DNA of 64,000 bases, taken from positions 46,189,458 through 46,253,457 of the forward strand of contig JAVLUZ010000154.1 in NCBI GenBank assembly GCA_036768485.1. The letters run 5' to 3'. Every line of letters starts with the position of its first letter. The stretch's first letter is position 1. Source of the DNA: Mermis nigrescens. Taxonomy: Eukaryota > Nematoda > Enoplea > Mermithida > Mermithidae. The translations under genes were made by a program, and so were the position numbers. Positions 15,401 to 28,200 of this stretch are shown here, piece after piece. Under the pieces are notes generated by a model, which saw only the letters and a list, made by a program, of their open reading frames with translations, searched no databases and had not been told where the DNA came from.

Positions 15401-18400
15401 AGAGCGGGTTGAAATTTTGTGAAATATCCGTCTCTTAATCAAGCATCAAAAATTTGGTCGTCTGTGAGCAAATAATCACTGATGTCATAGATTGTTCATT
15501 CAATTCCGTTGCATGTATGTATGTAGAGCGATTTCAAAACAATTTCACACTCTACAAAGTATCATTCCATTTAATGTCTTTCCGAAAAAATGTTACTTTA
15601 GGTATTTAAAAAGATTATCTTCTAAAAACGGAAAAAATTTGGAAAATCGAAAAGTTTGCATCAGTGCCTGCAATAACTTAAAAAGACACGATGCGTGAAC
15701 CATGAGCTCATTCTATTTACAATAACTTGAGCATTTCAGATATTTTGTCCTCTTCGACCATTCTCTTACTTGCTATATAAACGTTCCTTGCTTTTGAACG
15801 CACTGTTCATCGTGTTCTTGGGGGGGTTAAGGGTTAGACTGCCCCCATAATGACTGCTTAACTTCCCCGCAAAATGGTTGCCATGCGACCCCCCAGAATT
15901 ATCAATTTTTTCGTAAAAATTGTAAAAAGTGCGCCTTGTTAAGCGTTTTTAGCTCATTTTTAGCTCAAAAGTCTCAAATTACGCATTTTTTAACTATATT
16001 TTCTTCAGTTTATTCGATTTTCTCGAAATTTTTTTCTGTTTCTGTATTCTAGAAAGAATGAGCATTGTGTGAAATATCGAAAAAATTGTGTTTTTGACCT
16101 GTACCCATCGTTTTCTAACCCAGAAAAGACTTTAAAGTTTTTTGGCCCGACCCCTAGAATTCTCATGCTGTACATGTATAAGTATGATCTTTACTCTTCT
16201 TCTGAATAAATGGTCAGATTTTTGCAAATTTACTTTAAAACTGTTTTCGCGTGCTTGAGAAATACAAAAATGTCCTTTTTGCGATTAATTTCAATAGGAT
16301 TCGTGTGATGCGCTGAAAAATCAACAGCAGCAACAGCAGAATTTTTTCAATGCGTCCGTTCAGCAGCAACAGCAGTTCAAAGTACCAACTTCGCCTGTGT
16401 TAGCCACTCAATTCGGCCAATACCCGGTGCAGCATAACATATCGTGAGTTTTTATTGATTTTTTTAAAATTTTTTTTCTATTGATTTTTCGGACGACCAA
16501 TAATTAAACCCTATCTTAACGCGCTTATAAAGTTGTAGAAGTGAAAAACGATTGTCAAATATTGCTCGATTTCAGCCTTCTCGCAATACGTCAGATTTTT
16601 TATATACTTTTTCAACGTGTGCAGTATTCAGATCGCTTACATGCTCAATAATAATGCGAATAGTTGTGATATTGTTTAAATATATCGCAATAACTTTCTT
16701 TTATTCTTTTATTAGCGAAAATGCGGCAAGCTTTATTTCAGCTCAAAGTATGTCTCTATACATGTACGTATATGTAGATAAATGGTACAACTTTGAAGAG
16801 GATGGAAATTCAAAATGGTCGTACTCAAATATGATCCTGAGGTGGGTTTGAGGGGGTTTCAGCCAGAAAAGTTTTCACCCTCAGAATTGGTCATTTTCCA
16901 AAAAATTTAAAAAACTCATCAAAAAATTTATGTGTTATGCGTTTTAGCTATTTGGTTTCTCAAAAAAGTGTAAATTTTTCGGCGCTTCGCGCCATATACT
17001 AATTTTTTAAAATGAATATTGTTCAATTTTATCGAATTTTTTTGATGTTTTTTTGAAATTTTCATGTTTTAAGCTGTGGAAGGATAGAACTTCGTCAGAA
17101 ACGCCGAAAAATGATGATTTGGACGCGTATTTACCCTTTTTTAGTTTACAACATCACTTTGAAACTTCACCTCCTTCCTCAGAATTTACATGCTGTGCAC
17201 GTCTGGTCATATTGCACATAGGTACATGCATATATGTAACGGCTCGAAATTTCGGGAGGGGCGTCCCCGGCCATTTTTAGGTGGGGAGGGGTACATGATC
17301 GCCACTTTTTGGCCAAAACGGCCAGAAACACGTAAAATTATGTAAAAACGGTCAAAATTTTAAGTTTTTCCAAAAATTTGGAGGGGGTCAAAAATTTTTG
17401 GCTTTACGGGGATGAAGGGACAGCTAACTTTGGGTGTGGGATCCCTCAGCCCCCTGTTACATGTCTGGGTACGTGTAAATCTTGCGCTGATAATTGATTA
17501 TACTCGTCGTATGTAGTATCTTAGTCCTTGTTTTATTCATTACGATGTATCAATGTGAGTCGCTGTTATATATTTTATTTTTTGAAAAACCAAAATGTAT
17601 ACTTACATATGTACGTGCGCATCAGAAGGAGGATAAAATTCGTCAATTGCTATTTCTTTACATTATTAAAATAGGCCATCAGTAATAATTATAGATTTTT
17701 CCTAATGAAACAGATTGATAGAACACATAGAATAAAAGTAATTTCGTGCTGTGTAATTCGTCACGATTGTACACAGTGTCAAAGCGTCAAATTCCCCATC
17801 AATATTGTGATCGCGTAAGGTGTGCATAATTCCATAAAACGGACCGTAAAAATTAAAAAACCTGATTTCAAATCAAAGTTAAGCTGAAAAAACTTAAAAG
17901 TGTGAATTCAACAAAGCGAGGAGTGGGACTTTAGCTTCTGTCAATTCTTGAATTGAAAACGTAGATTTTCATTTTAAATTGACTCACATTTATATATAAG
18001 TTTGATGCAGTTTGCGCAATAGGAACACGGACCAGTTTACTGAGCTAAGCTTGCATAATATAGATCACTTTTTATTCTGACGAATTCTTACCTGCCTACT
18101 CACTTTGATTTGATATATTTATACGATAGCTGGCATTCTACAGATATACGGTATGCTTGGCAGCGTAAAACAGCATAACATAATTGTTGTAGTGTGTTCC
18201 ATTTCAGACATAGGTCAGATATGTATATAAGGCGCTGTTTTTTTTGTACAAGGTCCATTTGTACATGTACAAAGATGGTCCCAAAAGTCTTTGTACATTT
18301 TATACATGCAAATTGTTGTGTACTAGAATATAGTACAGTAGCGATTATAGTGTGGTAAGACAGGGTTTTCGATCTTTTGGTAGTGTATTTTAGCTAATTT

Positions 18401-21400
18401 CTGGGTTTTTGACGCCAAAAATTACTAAAATTGTTTCTAAAACGGGCCGAAAAATTTGACATTTCTCCATTCTAAATGCAAATTCTGCCATTTTAAAGCT
18501 ATATAGGAGAAACAATTACTAATTTTTGCGATAAAGTTTTTGGGAATTTTACACCTTTTTACAGTTTTTGTCTTCCCAAAAATCTTTGTACATTTTGTAC
18601 ACACAAATTTTTGGGTACTATAATTTGGTACAGTAGCGATTTTACTGTGGCAAAAACAGAGTTGCTCGACTTTCGGCAGTGTATTTTAGCTAATTTTTGG
18701 GTCTCTAAGGGCAAAAATTACTAAGAATCGTCATTTTTCCTTTTGAAATGCAATTTCTGCCATTATAAAGATATAACAAACACACAATTACTTAATTCGG
18801 CGCGAAGCGCCGAAAATTTTCGCCAATTTCAGACCTTTTTTGCAATTTTTCTCTTCCCCAAAAAGCAAAGACGGTCCCGAAATGTCTTAAAAATCATTGC
18901 CGAGTATAAAAAACACTGATATAAGGTATGCATGCACCAGCGTAAATACATAGCAATGGGACTAGGGCGAGGTTGGGCATAAGAGTGCTTAAAGTGAAAC
19001 AGGCTTCCTCTGAATTGAGGGGTGACCCTGAATAGAACTTAAATCAAAATATCATAAGAAAAAGTGGCTCGATTGAACTGAAATTTTTGATATAGGGCAG
19101 ATGTATGCGAAACATTTGATCTTCTTTGCAATGATGCAGTCGGATTACTGTACTTATGCTATAACACGTAAATAAATATCTCGCGAACCAATTGTCCGAT
19201 TGAGCTCAAATTTTGGGTAAATGATTGATATAAGCCAAGTATGTTATGCACTTGATGACTATGCGTCAAGCTTGCTGTAGCTATGTTATAACGCATAAGC
19301 TTTGTATCACATGAACTAGTTTTGACTAGTACTTTTAATTTTGTAATTTATTAATTTTTTATTTTAATAAATCAGCTTTTAACTAATCAAACTTTAATTG
19401 TCGAATTTCAAGAATAACATAATTTGTATAAGGTTTAATTAATTAATTCTTAGATTTCATAATTTTTGGTTAATTTCAATTAATTTTGAAATAATCGATT
19501 TTTGAAAATTATTTCAAGTAATTCTTTTTGTATTTTAATTACCAAAATTCGAAAATCCTTGCCCGTTCTGGCTCTTAATCAGTTAATCAAATGCAAATAA
19601 ATTATTGCATAATTAAACAATATAATTAATTAACTCTTAATAGATAAACTACTTAAATAACTATTAATCAACTTCTTAATAAAGTAATTAATTAGCTAAG
19701 TCTTAGTAATTAATTATTCGAAATCAATTATTTTATTGAACATTACTTAAACCCAGCAAAAATTAATTTCGATTATTCAATTAGATAATCCCAATTATTT
19801 ATTTGTCCAACCTTAATCATTTACTCGTGATTATTTAATCAAAATTATTTAATTAGGTACTCTTTAATCAAAATCATTGTAAAATGTATTCGGCATATTT
19901 CGATCATTTTTTCCGAAATTGGGCTCAATTGAACTATTAGATCGCGAAAGACTCACGTGTTATAACATAGTCTTAGTAACCCAATTGCATGCAAACGAGA
20001 TCACATTTTTAGCATATATCTGTCTTATTTTCAAAATTTCAGCACAGTTGACCCACTGGTTTATGAGATATTTTGATTTTAGCTGTCACCCCCCCTAATT
20101 CAGGGTCACACTTTCTCACCACAGGAATTCTCATGCTCTGCCTCGTCTAACCCCTTACTATGTATGGACGCCATCGCAGACAGTAGATGTATATATACCT
20201 ATCGTCTGGAATGGAATATATTACAATATGCTTCCGTCGCCAAAACGTCCCATTCCCTTTCCTACATTACTGAATATTCAGTATTGTCTGCATACGTCAT
20301 AGTGGAAAGCTGGGCGGATTTATGGGGGACGAGAGGGGCGGCTGCTCCCCCTCCACTGACCAAAAATATTTGGCGAGATTAAGAATGGATATGTAATTTG
20401 CAATGATTTTTGGCCGTCAGTGATTGTAATTTTTAAAATTTTTCCGGCGCTTCGCACTGGATAATACCTATTCTCAATGAATAGCGAAAAACATTTGGCT
20501 AGCCAGGACTCGAACCTGGGTTTCCTGGTTACCGGCCAAGCGTGCTTCCAACTACACCATCTCATGGACGTAACCAGAGGGGGTCATTGGGGTCTTTTGA
20601 CCCCTCCAAAATGGAATCGTCACAAAAAAATTCAAAGGTGGAAGTAAAGGAAAATAAGCCATCTTCAAGTTGAACGTCGTTTTTTTACCATTTGAGACCC
20701 CCCCAAAACTGTTCAGACACCCCCAAAATAACATCCTGGTTACGTCCCTGCATCTAGCCGTAATTCGAGAAACAAACTTTATGCCTGTGATACAAGGAAG
20801 TCGGGGAGAAAGCTCCACCAGCACTAACCTCAACACAGTGTGCTGAATGAATAGCGAAAAACATTTGGCTAGCCAGGACCATAGGTGGGCAGCACCAAAA
20901 TTCTGGGGGGGGTGAAAAAATTTCTGGGGGGGGGGTGAAAAATTTTTAAAGGTCAAAAATGGCCTTAAAAATGCTGGTATGGCGAAAAAAACACCATTTT
21001 TCGACGTTTCTCATCAAGCTCTATCCAATGGCATCAAAAAATTGCTAAAAAAGCATAAAAAAATTTTTTCTGGGGGGTATTCTGATTTCTGGGGGGGGGT
21101 ATTTCAACTTCTGGGGGTGCATACCCCCAAACCCCCCCCACGCCCATGTGTGGCCAGGACTCGAACCTGGGTTTCCTGGTTACCGGCCAAGCGTGCTTCC
21201 AACTACACCATCTAGCCGTAATTCGAGAAACAAACTTTATGCCTGTGATACAAGGAAGTCGGGGAGAAAGCTCCACCAGCACTAACCTCAACACAGTGTG
21301 CTGAATGAATAGCGAAAAACATTTGGCTAGCCAGGACTCGAACCTGGGCTTCCTGGTTACCGGCCAAGTGTGCTTCCAACTACACCATCTAGCCGTAATT

Positions 21401-22185
21401 CGAGAAACAAACTTTATGCCTGTGATACAAGGAAGTCGGGAGAAAGCTCCACCAGCACTAACCTCAACACAGTGTGCTGAATGAATAGCGAAAAACATTT
21501 GGCTAGCCAGGACTCGAACCTGGGCTTCCTGGTTACCGGCCAAGTGTGCTTCCAACTACACCATCTAGCCGTAATTCGAGAAACAAACTTTATGCCTGTG
21601 ATACAAGGAAGTCGGGGAAAAAGCTCCACCAGCACTAACCTCAACACAGTGTGCTGAATGAATAGCGAAAAACATTTATTTTTAAAACAATGACATTTAT
21701 TTACTTTCTTTGTGACATGAAAGCCATTTTTTGCTAATGGAACAGCTTCCAAAACAATTTCACGCAGCAACGGATATTTTAGCATTCCATTTTCGAGCAA
21801 AAAAATTTTCGAAGTTCGGCGTCAAATGCAACAAATACAGGACATCGAGCAGTAAATCAAGCTTCTAAACGTCCTTCAACCTTAATTACATAAAATTTTC
21901 GACGCTTCGCGCCGGATTTTCGCTGAAGTCAAAGAAATGTTAATATTTTTCGTACAATATTGTCAAAAATTTCGAAATTTTCCAAAAAATGATGCGTCAA
22001 AAGTGATTTTAAATAAAAGTAGATAATATGAAACGAGAGGAAAAAACGTCACTTCGCTCGTGAACGGCAAATTTCCGGACCTATTTTTTTATTTTTGACT
22101 GTTTTTGGGAAGGTTGGGGTACCGCCCTCCTTAGAGTTCCTAGGTCCGCTACTGGTGGAGACATTTCTGTAACCTGATATATGTT

Positions 22186-22263
<78 letters not shown>

Positions 22264-25200
22264 TGATTTCAGATCGTCATTTCAGTCAGCATCTAGCCTT
22301 CCAATGGGCCAGAATGCGCAAATGTTGAATAGCCCGGTGCCACAGAGCCAGCAACAACAGTGCGAAGTCTTTTCGCCACCTTTGTATACTCAGCAGCCTT
22401 TGCCTTCGCCAAACAGCGGCAAAATACCCAACATCATTTTGACAGGTTTGTACGCTAACCCGTAACCAGACGTTCACTCCGGGGGTTTGCATCTCGACTA
22501 CCATAAGAAAATTTTCTATAGAAATTAGTTAGACGAACATCAAAATCGATAAAAATTAGACACTTCTCGAAAAAGTGCTTTAAACTGACCAATAGGCCCA
22601 ATCTTAGGCATACGCAAGGAAAAGTTTAGTGGATAATGGGCGGTCGCCATGATCGTCTGAGCTTTCATTTCTTAACGCTCCCTTTCAGCAAATAGACACT
22701 AAGTGAGCTTTATGTTTATGAAAATTCAAAAAATTTTCGGCGCTGCTCACAAATTTCTCGTACCACTTATAGTCTGTTTCGCGTGTGCTTACAATTTTTC
22801 TTAGTTTTTTACAATATACAGTCGAACTTGCTTATTGCGTACACCCAAAGGACCAAGCCCTTCTGTATGGATTATCCGAGTGCACGCATTATCCGAATAC
22901 CCCAGATTTTAGCAAGGAATACACTATTATGCGATAAAATCATTTTTTTAAAGAAAAATCAGCAATACAAGTCTGCTTTAACATATTTTCACGCTCAAAG
23001 TCACATAAATTTTCGATATCATTTATTTCGCTGAATAGATTTATGTCACAATTGTCCTGTGCCATTAAAAACTTTCGTATGTTCGATATACTCAGTTTTA
23101 AATCCTGATAGCTCGGAACCGTTTCTGTTTCTCCTAGATCGTCCAGGTCGCGAAACTAAATATTATGCACATTTAAAAAACAAATAGGCGCAACACTCAT
23201 CTCGGTGTGCCTAAAGTACTCGCATAAACTCAGAACTTGCGGTGATTTGCCAACATTTTTAAATTTGTCCCCAGAGAAACTTTGTTTTTGGAAAAAGCCA
23301 TAACCAATCCACAATAACAATTCGCTTAAGGCTGAATGCCCATAAAAATTTAGAATTCTAAGCTTTTCAAAGAAAGCTAAAGATCCAGACTAAAAATTAT
23401 ACACATTTAAGAAAACAGGCTCACAAAACACAGAAGTCAGTTTGACCAAAGTACTCGTATAAACACGGAACTTTAGTAGAAAATGAAAATGTATCAAAAT
23501 TTAAAATGATGCACATCATCTGAGGTGAAAAAATACACGCTGTATGCATTAAGCCGGAGTAGTTTAACATGCAGGCTTAGGCCCATGGATGAAATCGGCT
23601 GTAGCGCATTACGCATTAACCGAGTACGCATTATCCCATGCTATTGCCTTATGTTTTACATGGCCTTTCGGTCCGGACCTAGCAATACTGTACGCATTAT
23701 GCGAGAAAACGCATTATCCCGTGTACGCATTATCCAAGTTCGACTGTATTCTTATAATAATGACATTTTGTGATAGTCATGCTCCAGAAAAGGTATCATC
23801 AGCAAACTGTCAGTTTGTAAGTCAGAATTTAGTATCTGTGCGAGCGGATCTAGATTCTCCTAATGAGGGCGGTTCCCCTACTTTTTTAATTAAAAACAGT
23901 CAAAATTAGGTCCAAAAGTTTACTATTTACGTGCGAAATATCGTTTTTTCGGCGGTTTACGTTGTCTATTCTTATTTAAATTTTTTTTGACGCAATATTT
24001 TTCGAAAAATTTAAAATTTTCGACAATATTTATGACACCTAGCGCCGCATTATTTATTTTCTGTATTGTTTTTCAATGCAATGACCAGAATTGAGTATAA
24101 AGAAAGTTAGAAAGTTTTTAGCAGAGTCGTGCTTGAATGAATGTTAAAGCGTGGCTATTTTGAACGTCACATTCTCTGCGATCGAAATAAAGTAAATATT
24201 TACTTTTTCTTATTAAGAAATTCTAAATCAACATTTTGGCCTAACTTCTAATAGTTGTCAAGACTATTTGACTTCAAAATTTTCGTCAACTAAATCTAGA
24301 TGGTCTGTGTGGCTCTTTTTTAATATAAATTCTAGAAAATGTTCGGTGCTATGAGCCAAATGTTTCATTGGAAGTGTATAAATTGCTCAGTGGACAAATA
24401 CAGGCAATGAAAACATCCTTCCGCATCATACACTTACATGCATATCTTAGAAATTTTCCGACTCAAAATTTTTGAGAAAGTTGTTTAAAATTTTAGCAGT
24501 TTTCGAATCTTGCACAAGATATAGTTTTGAACAAAAAACAATTTAAAAGGCGAAAACCGCTATTTTGTACTTGAATACCGAAATTTTACCAATTTTTGAC
24601 TCTTCGGGGAAAAGTTGGGATGCTGTGTAGTGTGTACCTACAAAAATTCTGGATTCACCATCTCGGATGAAACATTAATAACTTGTAGTACAATGAAAGC
24701 AGATACTTTTTAAAGTCATGAAACATGGATTAGCCTCATTCTCATACATATTCCTAATTTCCCGCCACCAGACCATACCTGGGCGTGGGAGTTTGAGGGG
24801 GTATGCACCCTCCATAAATTAAAACACCCCCAGAAAGCAAAATGCCCCCAGAATTCGATTTTTGACTTTTTTTTGGTTTTTCCGCAATTTTTTGATGCCA
24901 ATGGATTGTACTTCATGAGAAACGTTGAAAATGGTGTTTTTTCGCCATAACACTATTTTTAAGGCCATTTTTGGACCTTTAAAAACATCTTGCACCCCCC
25001 CCCTAGAACTTTGGTGCCGCCCGCCTATGCACCACACCAAGAAGCTCCTAAATCGTTTCTTCGCACGGGGCCTTCAAAAGCCTAAGACCGGGTCTGCTGA
25101 CTAAAACCGCTGAAAAAATAGTAATTTTTATACTATTTTTTCATTTATGCTAGTTTTGGAGCCACTTTGACTCCAAAAAAGCATCTGGCTTACACTGCTC

Positions 25201-28200
25201 CAGATCGGCTAGCCCCTTAGACCGATCTTGTTGCGCATCTTGCGCGTAACTCGACCTAACTGTAAATAATTTTCAATTTTTTTAAATCACAAATTCGTGT
25301 TTTTTCTATGCTTTCGTCGTTCCTCACTGCGCAGAATCAAGCATTCTATGCGTTTCTTTCTTGCCTATTGAATGGGAGTTAATTTAGTGAAAGAATATTG
25401 TATGGAATACGTGTATTTTTATAATCTGTGGTAGGCGGCAAATCGACCTATTCTCTCTATATTTAATTTATTTCCGAAACTTTGATCTTTTAAATAAATT
25501 TTTTTGTTTAAACCATGACTCACAATGATAGTCAAACTAACGTGCTCTAAGTGACTCGCAAAATTACTTTTTTAACTATTCTTATAATCTTGACCACACA
25601 TCATGGGCGTGAGGGTCTGGGGGCAAAAATCACTTAAGTCCCCGAATCATAGTTTCCCAAGGTCGAAAGTTCAGGGGTGAAATCCCAAAATTAAGGACCA
25701 CTAAATTTAGAGTTTAGCCTTTTTTGCCGGTCAAATATGAAAAATGGCTAAAACATTCTATACAGCATGTGAAAAACTGCATTTTTAACTACTTTTTGTC
25801 CCATTCTGACTAGTTTCGTCATTCTTGTAAGTAAAAAATATAAGAATTCATCGAAAATTTTGACTTTTCGGATTATTTTAAGTTCATTCTAGGTATTTTA
25901 TGGGTAAACAAAACAGAAATAAATTATTCCGGCGCGAAGCGCCGAAAAAATTTTAAATCTTCGCTGCTTTTGTTCCCAAAAATCACGTAGAAAATCTCAC
26001 TCCTTACCCCCTTATGGGAATGTGTGCCCCGAATTGGATCGTTGGCATGTTTTTCTGGTATTTTGCCGTTGCTTGACCCCCAGAATAGGCTGCTGCACAT
26101 GTATGATCGTATCGAGCATACATGCGCAGCATGGTAATTCTGGGGGGGGCTATGGGCGAAATTTTAAAGTGCCTCTTTTGGGCCTAAAAATGGTCGGAAC
26201 GCGTCAAAAACACCGATTTCGGCGTTTCTGACGATGCTCCATCTTTCAAGAGCATGAAAGTATAAAGAAAGTTTTAAAAAATCGAAAAAATCGATTAAAA
26301 TAAACAAAATAAAGTCAAAACATGAATATATGTATGACGCGCTTCGAAAATTTGGCACTCTCAAGCAAATAGATAAAAACCTTTAAAAAGGCAGCTTTTA
26401 TACAAATTTCTAGGAAATTTCCGAAAACTTAAGGGAAATCGCGAATCCTTGCTGAATGAAAAAATTTCTTAGGGGAGAGGTTGAAAATTTTTCAGGGGGT
26501 GAAACCCCAGATCATGTTTATACGATCTTGATTCATAGCACATTTGATTTACGGAGATTTATTTTTTAGGACCGTGCGAAAACATGAATGCACTTCCGAT
26601 TGCGTCAGGATATATGGACCCGGCCGTTGCCATGCTTTCGTCTGATCTAAGGGTAATTGGTATCACACATATCAACTATTAAGAGCGTACAGGTAGTGAC
26701 CCAGAAATCATGCTGGGAAAGTTAATCGGAAATTTTCGGATGATGGCATAGAAAGTCGTCTGCTTCCAATCAAAAAAAGGCTGAAAATTCTCAAATTATG
26801 ATTTCTAATCGCACGTTTTTGGTCCAAATTGGGGTGGGGGTGGAAGTTCTGAACTTTCGACGGAATTGACGACGTATGACTTTAGATAGAGGTTTTTCCC
26901 TATTCCTTTTATTCGTATGCTATTGTAAAAGTTTAATAATTAAAGCAGTTCGTAAGAGAGTTTTCCTAACTCAGATGAAGTCACTCTAATACTGATTAAA
27001 AGGTATCATTGCGGAAAAATCCGTACAGTTCTAGCACTCTTCACGAAATATGAACACTTAACAGTCAGTAAGTTTTGCTAAGGATTGGTGTGCCTTGTAT
27101 AACTTTGGATTTATAAATATGTTCACTATGCGCTGAAGAATTCGTAAGCGTTGATTAGCTTTCAGATTTTTGGCCAAAACCGTCTGTATATGTATCTTGT
27201 AGGTCGCTTTAAAAAGCACCACATGAATTACCAGGCTCGTAGCTCTGAGGGGATGGGGGGTCCGGACCACACCTGGGCGTGTGGGGGGGGTTTGGGGGTA
27301 TGCACCCCCCCAGAAACCAAAATACCCCCCCCCCCGAAATCAATTTTTGAAAATTTTTTCCGTTTTTTCGCAATTTTTTGATGCCAATGGATAGTGCTTG
27401 ATGAGAAACGTCGAAAAATGGTGTTTTTATCGCCATACCACCATTTTTAAGGCCATTTTTGACCTTCAAAAATCTTGCAGCCCCCAGAATTTTCTTACTG
27501 CCCACGTATGGTCCGGACCCCCCAAAATTCAGAAAAATCTGACTTTTTAAACGTTATTTTGTGCTATTTCTGGCCTTTTTGGGCTTGGTCCCCCCGAAAT
27601 TGGTGTTGGTCCCCCCAAAATAGGACGGTCAGCTTAGTGCCTGTGGATTAGCCGTATAAAACGAACAGCATAAATTCAAATTATTGTAATAGAATCTCGG
27701 ATTTCGTCAACCCTGCTTGATTATCTGCGTATTTCACTTTTCTAGGTTCTTGCTATCATGCGCACCTCCTGAAATTCATATTAGTTGAAGCAGAGTAATA
27801 CAAAAATTATTTTTTTCTATATTACATCTGGACTATAGCCAAAACTGCAGCCCCTTCAATATAGATGCACAAGGTCAGGGTCGGCAGAGGGGGGGGTGAA
27901 ATTCCAAAAACCCAAAACAGTAAATTTAACGTTCACGATTTTTTTGCTGTTTTAACGATCAAAATGGTCAAAATAGCCTATAAAACGATTTTTTATGGTA
28001 ATATCGCATTTTCAAAGCATTTTTAGTCCATTTTGACCGCATTATATCACCTTTAACACTAAAAATGCAAAAATTTATCAATTTTGGGTGTTTTGTGAGT
28101 AAAAAGTACTTAAAAGTGCTAATCTAGCGCGAAGCGCCGGAAAATTTTTGACGTTTTTACTGTTTTTGACCTGAAAAATGATGCAAAAAACGTTCCATCA

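Larger units (their letters stand above)
20497..21570 (-). repeat. Tandem array of tRNA-like units, period about 176 bp
   Basis: At least four tRNA-like sequences lie on the minus strand: 20497-20562 (5' part cut by a MITE), 20867-20879 plus 21161-21217 (split by a MITE), 21325-21394 and 21501-21570. The linker between them is also repeated (from AGCCGTAATTCGAGAAAC to GCGAAAAACATTT). Confidence 0.8.
20310..22154. mobile_element. Composite hAT-like element carrying a tRNA-like tandem array
   Basis: The left end is CTGGGCGGATTTATGG. The right end, reversed, is CAGTAGCGGACCTAGG. The flanks GTGGAAAG (20302-20309) and GTGGAGAC (22155-22162) agree at 6 of 8. Inside are tandem units of about 176 bp, each with a tRNA-like sequence, interrupted by two further MITEs (20563-20750 and 20880-21152). 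The long minus-strand open frames here merely repeat the tandem unit. Confidence 0.75.
16444..22272. other. CRTC intron 6 with nested repeats
   Basis: It contains family E (16855-17205), family F (17225-17470), an inverted family A MITE (18233-18918), a foldback element (about 19000-20115), the composite hAT-like element with tRNA-like units (20310-22154) and a TA microsatellite. The stretch 17480-18224 shows nothing recognisable. Confidence 0.65.

Noticed and set aside
21325..21570. Functional nuclear tRNA-Thr genes
   Set aside because: C at position 33, a six-pair acceptor stem with mismatch, and tandem repetition inside a transposon all argue for a tRNA-derived repeat.
20552..21800. Several minus-strand frames with repeated peptide blocks (e.g. 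RWCSWKHTWPVTRKPRFESW)
   Set aside because: They translate the tRNA-like tandem unit and its linker and are broken by MITEs. The tRNA boxes explain the conservation better.
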